Of a DNA stretch of 64,000 nucleotides, positions 53,306 to 61,854 are shown piece by piece. The notes beneath the pieces were generated by a model, which had not been told where the DNA came from, ran no database searches, and saw only the letters and a program-made list of their open reading frames with translations. The DNA comes from Bacteroidales bacterium (GTDB taxonomy: Bacteria; Bacteroidota; Bacteroidia; Bacteroidales; JAADGE01), in contig JAIORQ010000029.1 in assembly GCA_021108035.1 (NCBI GenBank), positions 1 to 64,000 on the forward strand, in the 5' to 3' direction. A program made the translations under genes and the position numbers. Position 1 is the first letter of the stretch. Every line of letters begins with the position of its first letter.

Positions 53306-54880
53306 ATGGCAATCATATATGAAATAAAAGAAAGGCGAGTTATCCCAAATTGGCGGGACTTTAAAAGAACTTTGCAACTTGGAGAATTAAACGTATCAAA
53401 TAAAACGAAGAAACCAGTAATATTAAATATTGAAAGGGCTGTCAACGACTGGAAAGAATTGCAAAATATTGGTACTGCTGCAGACTTAATCAATTCATCT
53501 TTTGTATCTGGAATTCACTACATTCAAGAAATTAGAGAAGCTATAGACTATATTAAATTTGATAATTCGAAATCTTCACAAAGTTTATTAGAGTTAATTG
53601 AACAAATAACTTTAAATAAACCGAAAATCAAACAAACAAAAAACTCTATACTTGAAATTGATGTAGATACAGTAAATGAGTTCCAGGCATTTATTAATAA
53701 TAAGTCATTTCATAAGATCATAAATAAAACAAGAAGTAGAGCCATAAATGAATTACATAATCCTATTGTTTGGGTTGAACTTGCAAGACTATTTTCAATG
53801 AGAGGGCATGATCATAAAGCTGAAAAAGCGATTTTAACAGCTTTACATATTGCTCCCAACAATCGTTTTGTTTTAAGGTCTGCTACAAGGTTTTTTATTC
53901 ATAACGAGATGTTTGAAAAAGCAATTTTCTATTTAAGGAAAAGTGAAGGTATAAATAAAGATCCTTGGTTAATTTCTGCACATATTGCGACATCTTCAAT
54001 AATGGGTAGGTTTTCTCCATTTATCAAAGATGGTATAAAACTTATAAACTCTAATAATTTTTCTAATTTTGAATTAACAGAATTAACAAGTTCATTGGGA
54101 ACATTAGAATTTAAAGACGGTTCTTTTAAAAAGGCAAAATCATTCTTTAATCTATCAATGTTAGCACCTAATGACAATAGTCTTGCCCAACTTGAATGGG
54201 TTTCAAAAGATGATAAGAGATTTCAAATTAACCCATTTCAATATAATCAAGTAATCAATCCTTTTGAGGCACGAGCTCTTGAGATGTATGAAAGAGGTCA
54301 GTGGACAGATGCTTTTTATAATACTATTAAATGGTTTCTAGATATGCCTTTTTCCAAAAGGCCAGTATTATTGGGATCGTATATTGCAGGTTCTCTTTTG
54401 CAAGATAAGAATGCAGCAATAATTTTATGTGAAGTTGGTTTACAGGCTAACCCATACGACCCTACTATTTTAAATAATATTGTTTATTCGATAGCAACAT
54501 CGGATAACCTAAATTTACTTGATAAATATTCTAAACAAATGTTATCAATTGATATAAACATGCTTCCCAATGAGACCAAAATAACTTATCAAGCAACATT
54601 AGGCCTCGTTTCCATTAAAAAAGGAGATATTAAAACAGGTATAAGATTATATAAATCAGCAATAAATAATGCAAATAAAATAAAAAATGAATATTTAAAA
54701 AATTTAGCAATTGTTAATTTTACAAGAGAAATAATACAACTAAATATTCCTGAAAAAAATGAGATGATTGAAAAAGTTAAGAAAATGAAAGTTAATGATA
54801 CACAAAAAGATTTACAACTCATTAGAAATAAAATATTAAATATAATTGAAACGCAACCTAACATTGTATATACAAAATAG
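53306..54880 (+). CDS. TPR-repeat protein, partner of the cassette kinase
   Basis: The 524-residue soluble protein is mostly helical with degenerate TPR-like units (for example NPIVWVELARLFSMRGHDHKAEKAILTALHIAPNNRFVLRSATRFFIHNEMFEKAIFYLRKS, about 150-215, and later units near 310-480). The N-terminal 110 residues are not TPR and begin MAIIYEIKERRVIPNWRDFKR; no known domain is recognised. The last codons (TQPNIVYTK) are encoded inside the attC-like site that starts with ACCTAAC at 54856. It is coupled to the kinase by a 7-base gap; it may be the kinase's scaffold, sensor or substrate. Confidence 0.75.
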   Translation: MAIIYEIKERRVIPNWRDFKRTLQLGELNVSNKTKKPVILNIERAVNDWKELQNIGTAADLINSSFVSGIHYIQEIREAIDYIKFDNSKSSQSLLELIEQITLNKPKIKQTKNSILEIDVDTVNEFQAFINNKSFHKIINKTRSRAINELHNPIVWVELARLFSMRGHDHKAEKAILTALHIAPNNRFVLRSATRFFIHNEMFEKAIFYLRKSEGINKDPWLISAHIATSSIMGRFSPFIKDGIKLINSNNFSNFELTELTSSLGTLEFKDGSFKKAKSFFNLSMLAPNDNSLAQLEWVSKDDKRFQINPFQYNQVINPFEARALEMYERGQWTDAFYNTIKWFLDMPFSKRPVLLGSYIAGSLLQDKNAAIILCEVGLQANPYDPTILNNIVYSIATSDNLNLLDKYSKQMLSIDINMLPNETKITYQATLGLVSIKKGDIKTGIRLYKSAINNANKIKNEYLKNLAIVNFTREIIQLNIPEKNEMIEKVKKMKVNDTQKDLQLIRNKILNIIETQPNIVYTK

Positions 54881-54985
54881 GCGAAATAGCTGTAAATTCA
54901 AAGGTTGTAGCCCACTTTAAAATTGTAACGATTTGATAAGTTTGAAGCCCACAATCGCCTACTTTGCATATACTCACCGTTCTGC
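54856..54985. repeat. attC-like recombination site B (130 bases), right end of the array
   Basis: ACCTAAC (54856-54862) is the exact complement of GTTAGGT (52181-52187) at the other end of its cassette. The arms ATTGTATATACAAAATAGGCGA and TCGCCTACTTTGCATATACTCACCGTT pair imperfectly into a long hairpin with bulges. The site ends GTTCTGC. It has the same length, layout, GGTTGTAGCCC core and TATACTCACCGTT end as the site at 1153-1282. Confidence 0.6.
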
Positions 54986-55239
54986 CTCATACTCTCACAT
55001 AAGTCACACTTAACATACATTAAACCTTTCACAAAATCTCCGCCCCAAAGTAACAAAACGATACAACAACTAAATCCATATCAAAGACAAACAATTATGT
55101 CAACTTCCCCAATAATTTATTAAACAGATAAACGGGGAAGTATGCGGATATTTATTATTTATAACATACAACAATGAAACAATTTAACAATGCAACAATA
55201 GAGCAATGAAACAATGAAACAATGCAACAATGTACCAAC
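54986..55239. repeat. Non-coding gap with AACAATG-type repeat next to queA
   Basis: From about 55168 to 55236 imperfect copies of AACAATGAAAC and AACAATGCAAC run up to the queA stop, like the run at 2640-2704. The rest of the gap is AT-rich with no gene seen. No complement of TTCTGC was found, so the array seems to end at 54985. Confidence 0.45.
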
Positions 55240-56448
55240 TCAAGGAATCAACAAAGAACTGTCCCCGTAACTTAATAATCTGAAATCATTTGTTAAAGCA
55301 TATTGATAAACATTTTTCCAATTGTCTCCGATAAAAGCTGCTATTAAAAGCAATAAGGTGCTTTTTGGTTGATGAAAATTAGTAATCAGCTTATTAACTG
55401 TTTTAAACTTATAACCCGGTACTATAATAATTTGAGTAGATGCATTTAAAGTCTCTGTATTATTTGAAATTAAATATTCATAAAGCGAATTTAATGAATC
55501 TTTAACAGAAATATTATCAGGTAAATCATAGCTTTCCCATTGATTTATATGAAAATTATTTGTATTCATACCTGATTTAATTTTAACCCCTAACCAATAT
55601 AAACTTTCAAGGGTTCGTACTGTTGTAGTACCTGTTGCAATTATTTGCCCGATATTATTTATTAGCTTTGTTATAAAACTTAAATTTACGGAAAAATGCT
55701 CTGTATGCATTTTATGGTCGCCTATTTTTTCTGATTTTACCGGAATAAAAGTACCTGCTCCCACATGTAAAGTAACATTGTCAAATTCAACTGATTTTTT
55801 CTTTAATAATTCCAAAGTTTTATCCGTAAAATGCAGCCCGGCAGTAGGAGCAGCAACAGAACCTTTGTATTTTGAATAAACGGTTTGATAGTTATTTTTA
55901 TCCGAATCCTCCGAATCTCTGTTTAAATAGGGTGGGATAGGAGTTTGCCCCATTTTTTCTAATATATCCCCGAAACTCACATCCGGATTGTCCCATTTGA
56001 ATTCAACATGTATTGATTCTGAATTGCTTGCAACTTTTTTGGCTTCTATTTTTAATAACTCACCGGTAATTAATACTTCAGATAAAACCGGATTATTTTT
56101 CCATTTTTTAAGATTTCCGACAATACATTTCCAAGTACACTTTTTATTTTCTTGAAAAATCATAGCATAATCCGGCGGAGATACAGGTTCCAAGCAAAAA
56201 ATTTCAATCTTTGCACCTGTAGGTTTATAAAAAAATAATCGTGCTTGTATTACTTTCGTATTATTAAAAACAATAAGATCAGTCTCTGAAAACATATCCG
56301 GAAGTTCATAAAATTTTCTGTGACTGATATTGCCTTTGTTGTAAATAAGCAGTTTGGAATTGTCCCTGTTTGGCAACGGATACTTAGCAATTCTTTTATC
56401 AGGAAGTTTATAACTGTAATCTTCTGTTTTTATATTCCTTATATTCAT
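55240..56448 (-). CDS. queA: S-adenosylmethionine:tRNA ribosyltransferase-isomerase (QueA)
   Basis: QueA transfers and isomerises the ribosyl moiety of SAM to 7-aminomethyl-7-deazaguanine in tRNA, making epoxyqueuosine. The 402 residues from ATG 56448 have the family hallmarks: YKLPDKRIAKYPLPNRDNSKLL, VFNNTKVIQARL, GQTPIPPYLNR, QTVYSKYKGSVAAPTAGLHFT, VTLHVGAGTFIPVK and NFHQPKSTLLLLIAAF. The extra N-terminal residues of the TTG frame at 56484 are not needed. It shares the pathway with queE at 2709, over 50 kb away. Confidence 0.93.
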   Translation of the reverse strand: MNIRNIKTEDYSYKLPDKRIAKYPLPNRDNSKLLIYNKGNISHRKFYELPDMFSETDLIVFNNTKVIQARLFFYKPTGAKIEIFCLEPVSPPDYAMIFQENKKCTWKCIVGNLKKWKNNPVLSEVLITGELLKIEAKKVASNSESIHVEFKWDNPDVSFGDILEKMGQTPIPPYLNRDSEDSDKNNYQTVYSKYKGSVAAPTAGLHFTDKTLELLKKKSVEFDNVTLHVGAGTFIPVKSEKIGDHKMHTEHFSVNLSFITKLINNIGQIIATGTTTVRTLESLYWLGVKIKSGMNTNNFHINQWESYDLPDNISVKDSLNSLYEYLISNNTETLNASTQIIIVPGYKFKTVNKLITNFHQPKSTLLLLIAAFIGDNWKNVYQYALTNDFRLLSYGDSSLLIP

Positions 56449-56520
56449 CAATTTAATAATTTTCGCAAAGATAGTATTTGACAATAGATATTAGCAATTT
56501 CCAAGAATTATAAACAAATA

Positions 56521-56572
56521 AATTGTTTAACTTTTAACTTTAACATTTAACTTTGAATTTTTACCTTAAAAA
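56521..56572. repeat. TTTAACTTT-type low-complexity run
   Basis: Imperfect copies of TTTAACTTTAAC lie between queA and the S1 protease gene. Same class as the runs at 21418 and 45087. Confidence 0.35.
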
Positions 56573-56629
56573 TATGCAACCATCAGTGTTTTATAATATC
56601 ATTTTACATATTATTACAATTTTAAAAAA

Positions 56630-59083
56630 ATGTTTATGAAAAGAATTATTATTTTAAATTTAATTATTGTTTTGTCCGTAAGTCTGTCAACGTCTTATGC
56701 ACAAATTAATATCGGAGGTTTACCGAAAAGCTTTTCCGAAAAAGGAATAAACAAAAATGTCAGTTTTGAAAAAATGACTTTTGTTGATGTTCAAAAACTT
56801 AAAGCAGAAGACGAAACAGAAGATTTAAGGAAAGATAAACCATGGAGATTCGGTCAAAATATTTTTGTGAATTTTGACATTAAAAAATCAGGAACCCGTG
56901 ATATACTGAAAGACGGAAGCCGGATATGGAGACTTGGTGTTGAATCAGAGGGAGCATTAACAATAAATTTAATGTTCGGAAAGTATAAATTGCCTGCCGG
57001 TGCTTTATTATATATTTATAATAATGATAAAACTCATGTTATCGGAGCTTTTAACGACTTTAATAATCAAGATAACGGAATTTTTGCAACTACACTTGTT
57101 ACAGGTGATAAAATTATTATTGAATATTTTGAACCTGCAAAACCGGAGTTTTCCGGAGAATTAGTGTTGAACAGAGTAACACACGGATACAGAGGTGCAG
57201 GAAATTACACCAAAGGTTTCGGAAGCTCAGGCAGTTGTAATATGAATGTTGCATGTCCTGACGGTTTACCATGGGAAGATGATATCAGATCATCTGTAAT
57301 GCTTGTATCCGGAGGTAACGGATTTTGTTCAGGAGTTTTAGTAAATAATACTTCAGAAGATGAAACTCCGTACTTATTAACAGCAAATCATTGTTACAGT
57401 AGCCCTTCATCATGGGTGTTTTGGTTTAATTGGCAGAGTGAAACATGTTCAAATCCGGGAAGCTCTCCGGCTCATGATGACATGTCTGGTGCAACTTTAA
57501 AAGCAAGAAATTCTGATTCGGATTTTTGTCTTGTATTGTTAAACAATACTCCTCCGGCTGATTACGAAGTTTATTATTCAGGATGGGATAATTCAGATGA
57601 CCAGCCGACTACACAGGTTGGAATACACCATCCGAGCGGAGATATTAAAAAGATTTCTTTCGATGATGATCCTGCAGTTTCTTCAAGTTGGTCAGGTTGC
57701 CCTCCAAATTCTCATTGGAAAGTAAATTCTTGGGATAGATTAACTACTACAGAAGGCGGTTCTTCGGGTTCGCCATTATTTGACCAAAATCACAGAATAG
57801 TCGGCCAACTGCACGGCGGATCTGCTTCATGTACAAGTTATACAGAAGATATTTACGGAAAATTCTCTTTTTCTTGGGACCAAGGCGGCAATTCAACAAA
57901 TCAATTGAAAGATTGGTTAGACCCCACAACTACGGGAGCAACTGTTTTAGACGGATATGATCCGAATTCACCTTCAGTTGCATTAGATGCACAGTTATGG
58001 CAAATTAGTGTGCCTGAAGATACTTATTTTGCTGAAGAAAACATTACTCCTACTGTTACGATTAAAAATAAAGGAACAGATGAAATAACTTCATTCACGG
58101 CTAAATATAAAATTGATGAACAATCTTATGTTGTTGAAGATTGGGCGGGAACTTTAGCATCCGGAGAAACAACAGAAATTGTTTTTTCAAGTGTCGGAAT
58201 AACTTCCGGACCTCATACTTTTGAAGCCTTGGTTACGGCACCTAACGGCGGTTCTGATATGAATACAACTAATGATACTTTAACTAAAGTTTTTAATGTT
58301 GTAGGGACAATCTTCAATGATGATTTTGAAACAGATAAAGGCTGGACAATGAACGGTGAATGGGAAAGAAATGCACCGCAGGGTTTACAAGGAGACGCTT
58401 ATGGAAACCCTGACCCCTCATCAGCTTTTGGAGGAACTAATGTTTTGGGATTAGATTTAAATTCAAACGGTGATTATCAAACATATTTAAATAACAGAGA
58501 ACACTACACAATTTCACCTGTTATTGATTGCTCTGATTATGAAAATGTTCAAATGTCTTTCCAAAGATGGCTTGGTGTTGAGCAACCTCTTTATGATCAT
58601 GCTTATATTGACATTACTGTTGACGGTTCTACTTGGACAGAACTCTGGACTAATTCAGGAGAAATAGATGAAAGTGCTTGGAGTGAACAAACTATTGACA
58701 TATCATCTTATGCTGATGAACATGCAATAGTTCAAATTCGGTTCTCAATGGGTGAAACAGATGAAAGTTGGAATTACTGCGGTTGGAATATTGATGATTT
58801 TGTATTAACAGGAACTTCATTAACGCCTGTTTCAGTTACGGCAACTCCTTCCGAAGTTGAGATATATCCGAATCCTTCAAACGGTACATTTAATATTGTA
58901 TTCCCTGAAGATACAAAAGATGCAAACCTCACTGTTACTGATATTACAGGCAAAGTTATTTTTGAGCAATTACTTGAAAATACTAATTTTCATACAATTA
59001 ATATCAGCAAAACAAAAGGCATATATTTCTTACAAATAAAATATCAAGGAAATAATTTTGTTTCAAAGCTGATTGTTAAATAA
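56630..59083 (+). CDS. Secreted trypsin-like (S1, lysyl-endopeptidase-type) protease, T9SS cargo
   Basis: The 817-residue product has a signal peptide (to about 25) and an N-terminal prodomain with RLGVESEGALTINLMFGKYKLPAGALLYIYNN. The protease domain has His near 254 in LLTANHCY, Asp near 298 in NSDSDFCLVLL and Ser near 378 in EGGSSGSPLFD, so the triad is complete; it resembles Lys-C-type enzymes. A CARDB-like beta domain (about 445-555) follows, then a jelly-roll module (about 560-725) close to that in the protein at 35836. A T9SS domain ends it (EIYPNPSNGTFNIVF). A second ATG lies two codons downstream (56636). Confidence 0.88.
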   Translation: MFMKRIIILNLIIVLSVSLSTSYAQINIGGLPKSFSEKGINKNVSFEKMTFVDVQKLKAEDETEDLRKDKPWRFGQNIFVNFDIKKSGTRDILKDGSRIWRLGVESEGALTINLMFGKYKLPAGALLYIYNNDKTHVIGAFNDFNNQDNGIFATTLVTGDKIIIEYFEPAKPEFSGELVLNRVTHGYRGAGNYTKGFGSSGSCNMNVACPDGLPWEDDIRSSVMLVSGGNGFCSGVLVNNTSEDETPYLLTANHCYSSPSSWVFWFNWQSETCSNPGSSPAHDDMSGATLKARNSDSDFCLVLLNNTPPADYEVYYSGWDNSDDQPTTQVGIHHPSGDIKKISFDDDPAVSSSWSGCPPNSHWKVNSWDRLTTTEGGSSGSPLFDQNHRIVGQLHGGSASCTSYTEDIYGKFSFSWDQGGNSTNQLKDWLDPTTTGATVLDGYDPNSPSVALDAQLWQISVPEDTYFAEENITPTVTIKNKGTDEITSFTAKYKIDEQSYVVEDWAGTLASGETTEIVFSSVGITSGPHTFEALVTAPNGGSDMNTTNDTLTKVFNVVGTIFNDDFETDKGWTMNGEWERNAPQGLQGDAYGNPDPSSAFGGTNVLGLDLNSNGDYQTYLNNREHYTISPVIDCSDYENVQMSFQRWLGVEQPLYDHAYIDITVDGSTWTELWTNSGEIDESAWSEQTIDISSYADEHAIVQIRFSMGETDESWNYCGWNIDDFVLTGTSLTPVSVTATPSEVEIYPNPSNGTFNIVFPEDTKDANLTVTDITGKVIFEQLLENTNFHTINISKTKGIYFLQIKYQGNNFVSKLIVK

Positions 59084-59107
59084 TATTTTATTGATTTTTA
59101 ATTAATT

Positions 59108-59138
59108 AGGGTAGTTCTTTATGAATTACCCTTTTTTA
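59108..59138 (+). terminator. Rho-independent terminator after the S1 protease gene
   Basis: GGGTAGTTC pairs with GAATTACCC around a short loop, followed by a run of six T, 25 bases after the stop codon. Confidence 0.85.
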
Positions 59139-59221
59139 TTTAGGGATTTGTATTCAGTTTAACTTTGGCATTAAGATTTAATTGACTTAATTTTGTTGGA
59201 AATTTAAAATAATTTAAACGT

Positions 59222-60253
59222 ATGAAAGTAAAAGTAGGAGATATTGTTAAATTCCTGAATGATGTAGGAGGAGGAAAAGTTACTAAAATTCTTGATAAAG
59301 AAACAGCTCTGATATTGAACGATACAGGCTTTGAGGTTCCTGTGATGATTAATGAATTACTTCCTGATGCAAATGAAAGTAAATATAATTCTGTGCCGAT
59401 ACCGGTAATTAAAGAAGATAAAAAAGATATTATTAAAGAAGAACCGATTTACACAGACAGTCAAGATGTTAATTTTTATCTGTCATTTGTTCCTAAAAAT
59501 CAAAAAATCAGAGAAGATTCTGATTCTGATATCTATCTGATAAATGACAGCAATTATTTTGTATTTTATAATTATGCAGTTCAAGAAGGAGAAAAATATG
59601 TAAGTATTACAGGAAAACTTGAACCAAACGTAAAAGAAAATATTGATATTTTAAAGATTAATTCATTGCAGGATTCCGTAAATATTGTTATTCAATTAAT
59701 TTATTATGACACAAAGAAATATTCTGTGAGAGAACCTGTCAGTAATCATTTGAAGATCAGATCAACAAGATTTCTAAAGCAAAACAGTTATAAGGAAAAT
59801 GATTTTTTTGATGAATTAGCAATTGTAATTCCGGTGCTTGAAGAAAATGCAATGCAAGAAACAATTGAGCAGTTAAAAAAGAAAGATGTTGACGGTATTA
59901 TTAAACAAAAAGAAGTTGAAAATAAAATATTAAATAAACCTAAAGAATATAAGGAAAAAGAGAAAAGAAATATCAAAGAAGTTGATTTACATATTCATGA
60001 ATTAACAGATGATGAAGCCGGATTGTCTGATAATGATAAACTTCAATATCAATTAGATGTTTTTCATAAAGAAATGATATCAGCAATAAAGGAAAATTAC
60101 AGGCGTATCGTTTTTATCCACGGAGTGGGAAGCGGCAGTTTAAAATTCAAGATCAGAAGAGAATTACAACATAAATATAAAAAATATCAATTTCAAGATG
60201 CTTCCTTTAAAGAATACGGATATGGGGCAACTATGGTTTTGTTGAGGAGGTAA
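59222..60253 (+). CDS. DUF2027 and Smr-domain protein
   Basis: The 343-residue cytoplasmic protein has an N-terminal small beta-barrel like a MutS2-associated DUF2027 segment (VGDIVKFLNDVGGGKVTKILDKETALI), a middle beta domain, and a linker rich in Lys/Glu. The C-terminal Smr domain (about 245-343) has EVDLHIHEL and FIHGVGSGSLK, then YGYGATMVLL. Smr domains are nucleases or nucleic-acid binders; DLHxH is the variant associated with nicking. The combination is common in Bacteroidota. The length is usual. Confidence 0.85.
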   Translation: MKVKVGDIVKFLNDVGGGKVTKILDKETALILNDTGFEVPVMINELLPDANESKYNSVPIPVIKEDKKDIIKEEPIYTDSQDVNFYLSFVPKNQKIREDSDSDIYLINDSNYFVFYNYAVQEGEKYVSITGKLEPNVKENIDILKINSLQDSVNIVIQLIYYDTKKYSVREPVSNHLKIRSTRFLKQNSYKENDFFDELAIVIPVLEENAMQETIEQLKKKDVDGIIKQKEVENKILNKPKEYKEKEKRNIKEVDLHIHELTDDEAGLSDNDKLQYQLDVFHKEMISAIKENYRRIVFIHGVGSGSLKFKIRRELQHKYKKYQFQDASFKEYGYGATMVLLRR

Positions 60254-60310
60254 AACATTGAACAGAGAAGTTACAAACAAATTTTGTCACAAAGTGTGAA
60301 ATAAGTTTTT

Positions 60311-60318
60311 TATATTTG
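60311..60318 (+). promoter_or_regulatory. Candidate -7 box for mgtE with long structured leader
   Basis: TATATTTG fits TAnnTTTG, with a TTTTG at 60282-60286 upstream, slightly too far. The 165-base leader before mgtE holds an exact 12-base inverted repeat, AATTTGAAAATT (60332-60343) and AATTTTCAAATT (60386-60397). A regulatory RNA role is possible but untested. Confidence 0.35.
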
Positions 60319-60483
60319 TATGTTTTGTTGAAATTTGAAAATTTGCAGTTTACAAAAGGCAATAAAATTGTAAGAGGCTAATTTCAATTTTCAAATTCCA
60401 ATTTTCTGTATATAAGCATGAAGCAAAACTTATTAATTTATATTTTGTTTTTTATATAGCTATACAACATAATAATAAAAATA

Positions 60484-61845
60484 ATGCAATTTGAACTAAC
60501 ACGTGAATTTCTTAATCAGCTTATTGAAATAACTGACAATAAGGATGATAAGGCTGCATCTCAATTAATGGAAGATATTCATGCGGTTGATATTGCCGAA
60601 ATTTATAATGAGTTAAATATTGAGCAAGCTAAGTATTTATTCTTGCTGATAGGAGATGGAGAAAAGGCGGCTGATGTACTGGCTGAATTAGATGATGATG
60701 ACAGAACAAGGTTTTTAAAGGTATTGCCTGATGATATCATTGCATCAAAATTCATAGATCATATGGACTCTGATGATGCAGCTGATGTTATTGCCGATTT
60801 GCCTGATGAAAGGAGAGAAGAAGTTCTTCAGAAAATTAAAGATATTGATCAAGCCGGTGATATAGTTGATCTGTTATCATATGATGAAGATACTGCCGGC
60901 GGGTTAATGGGTAAAGAAATTATTACAGTTAATGTTAACGAAGAGGTAGAAGATGCAATTGCAGAGATCAGAAAACAAGTTGAAGAAGTAGATGAAATTT
61001 ATTATGTATATGTTGTAAATGATGATTATATACTTCAAGGTGCATTATCGTTGGCAAAACTTCTGTTGGCAGCAAAAAATACCAAAATCAAAGATATTTT
61101 TCAATCCAATGTGATTTCTGTTAAGGCAGATATGAAAGCTGAAGATGTTGCCAATTTATCAGATAAATATGATTTGGTTGCATTACCGGTTATTGACAAT
61201 ATAGGCAGACTTCTCGGCAGGATAACATTTGATGATTTGGTAGATGTAATGAGAGAGGAAGCTGAAAAGGATATTCAAATGATGTCCGGTTTAACACAAG
61301 AAGTTGAACACAGCGATAAAGTTTGGCAAATGACCAAAGCAAGACTACCCTGGCTGTTTATAGGTCTTATTGGAGGAGTATTCGGTGCTTTGGTAATTGG
61401 TGTTTATGAAGATGATTTGGTGAAAAATGCTTCAATGGCATTTTTTATTCCTTTAATTGCAGCTATGGGAGGAAATGTAGGAGTACAATCATCATCTATT
61501 GTTGTGCAGGGATTAGCTAGTGGTTCACCCGGTTTTGAAAGCACATTTAAAAAAGTATTAAAAGAATTATTTGTTTCAATTATTAACGCAATTGTACTTT
61601 CTGTTGCAATTTTTCTTTATAACTATTTTTTCAGTTCCTCATTTGCATTAACTGTTACAGTAAGTATTTCTTTATTTATAGTTATTATTTTAGCATCTGT
61701 TTTTGGTGCATTTGTTCCTTTGGCTTTAAATCGTTATAAAATTGATCCGGCACTTGCAACAGGACCGTTTATCACAACTGCAAATGATATAATCGGATTG
61801 TTTATTTATTTGGCAATTGGTGCAGTAATGTTTGCGATTTTATAA
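60484..61845 (+). CDS. mgtE: Magnesium transporter MgtE
   Basis: This 453-residue Mg2+ channel or transporter has the MgtE N domain (about 1-130) with ELDDDDRTRFLKVLPDD, MDSDDAADVIADLPDERREEVL. Two CBS domains (about 135-255) begin at AGGLMGKEIITVN. Five transmembrane helices (about 285-453) include FIPLIAAMGGNVGVQSSSIVVQGLA, which forms the pore. ATGPFITTANDIIGL is the conserved C-terminal signature. Cytosolic Mg2+ sensed by the CBS and N domains gates the pore. It is followed by the DUF4105 gene after 9 bases. Confidence 0.93.
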   Translation: MQFELTREFLNQLIEITDNKDDKAASQLMEDIHAVDIAEIYNELNIEQAKYLFLLIGDGEKAADVLAELDDDDRTRFLKVLPDDIIASKFIDHMDSDDAADVIADLPDERREEVLQKIKDIDQAGDIVDLLSYDEDTAGGLMGKEIITVNVNEEVEDAIAEIRKQVEEVDEIYYVYVVNDDYILQGALSLAKLLLAAKNTKIKDIFQSNVISVKADMKAEDVANLSDKYDLVALPVIDNIGRLLGRITFDDLVDVMREEAEKDIQMMSGLTQEVEHSDKVWQMTKARLPWLFIGLIGGVFGALVIGVYEDDLVKNASMAFFIPLIAAMGGNVGVQSSSIVVQGLASGSPGFESTFKKVLKELFVSIINAIVLSVAIFLYNYFFSSSFALTVTVSISLFIVIILASVFGAFVPLALNRYKIDPALATGPFITTANDIIGLFIYLAIGAVMFAIL

Positions 61846-61854
61846 ATTACAGTT

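Noticed and set aside
47996-54985. Prophage or conjugative element as the source of the gene cluster
   Set aside because: No structural phage, relaxase, transposase or integrase gene is present; the matched short ends fit cassettes better.
60319-60483. Magnesium riboswitch upstream of mgtE
   Set aside because: Only one AT-only inverted repeat is visible; no conserved M-box elements could be recognised, so it is noted only as a structured leader.
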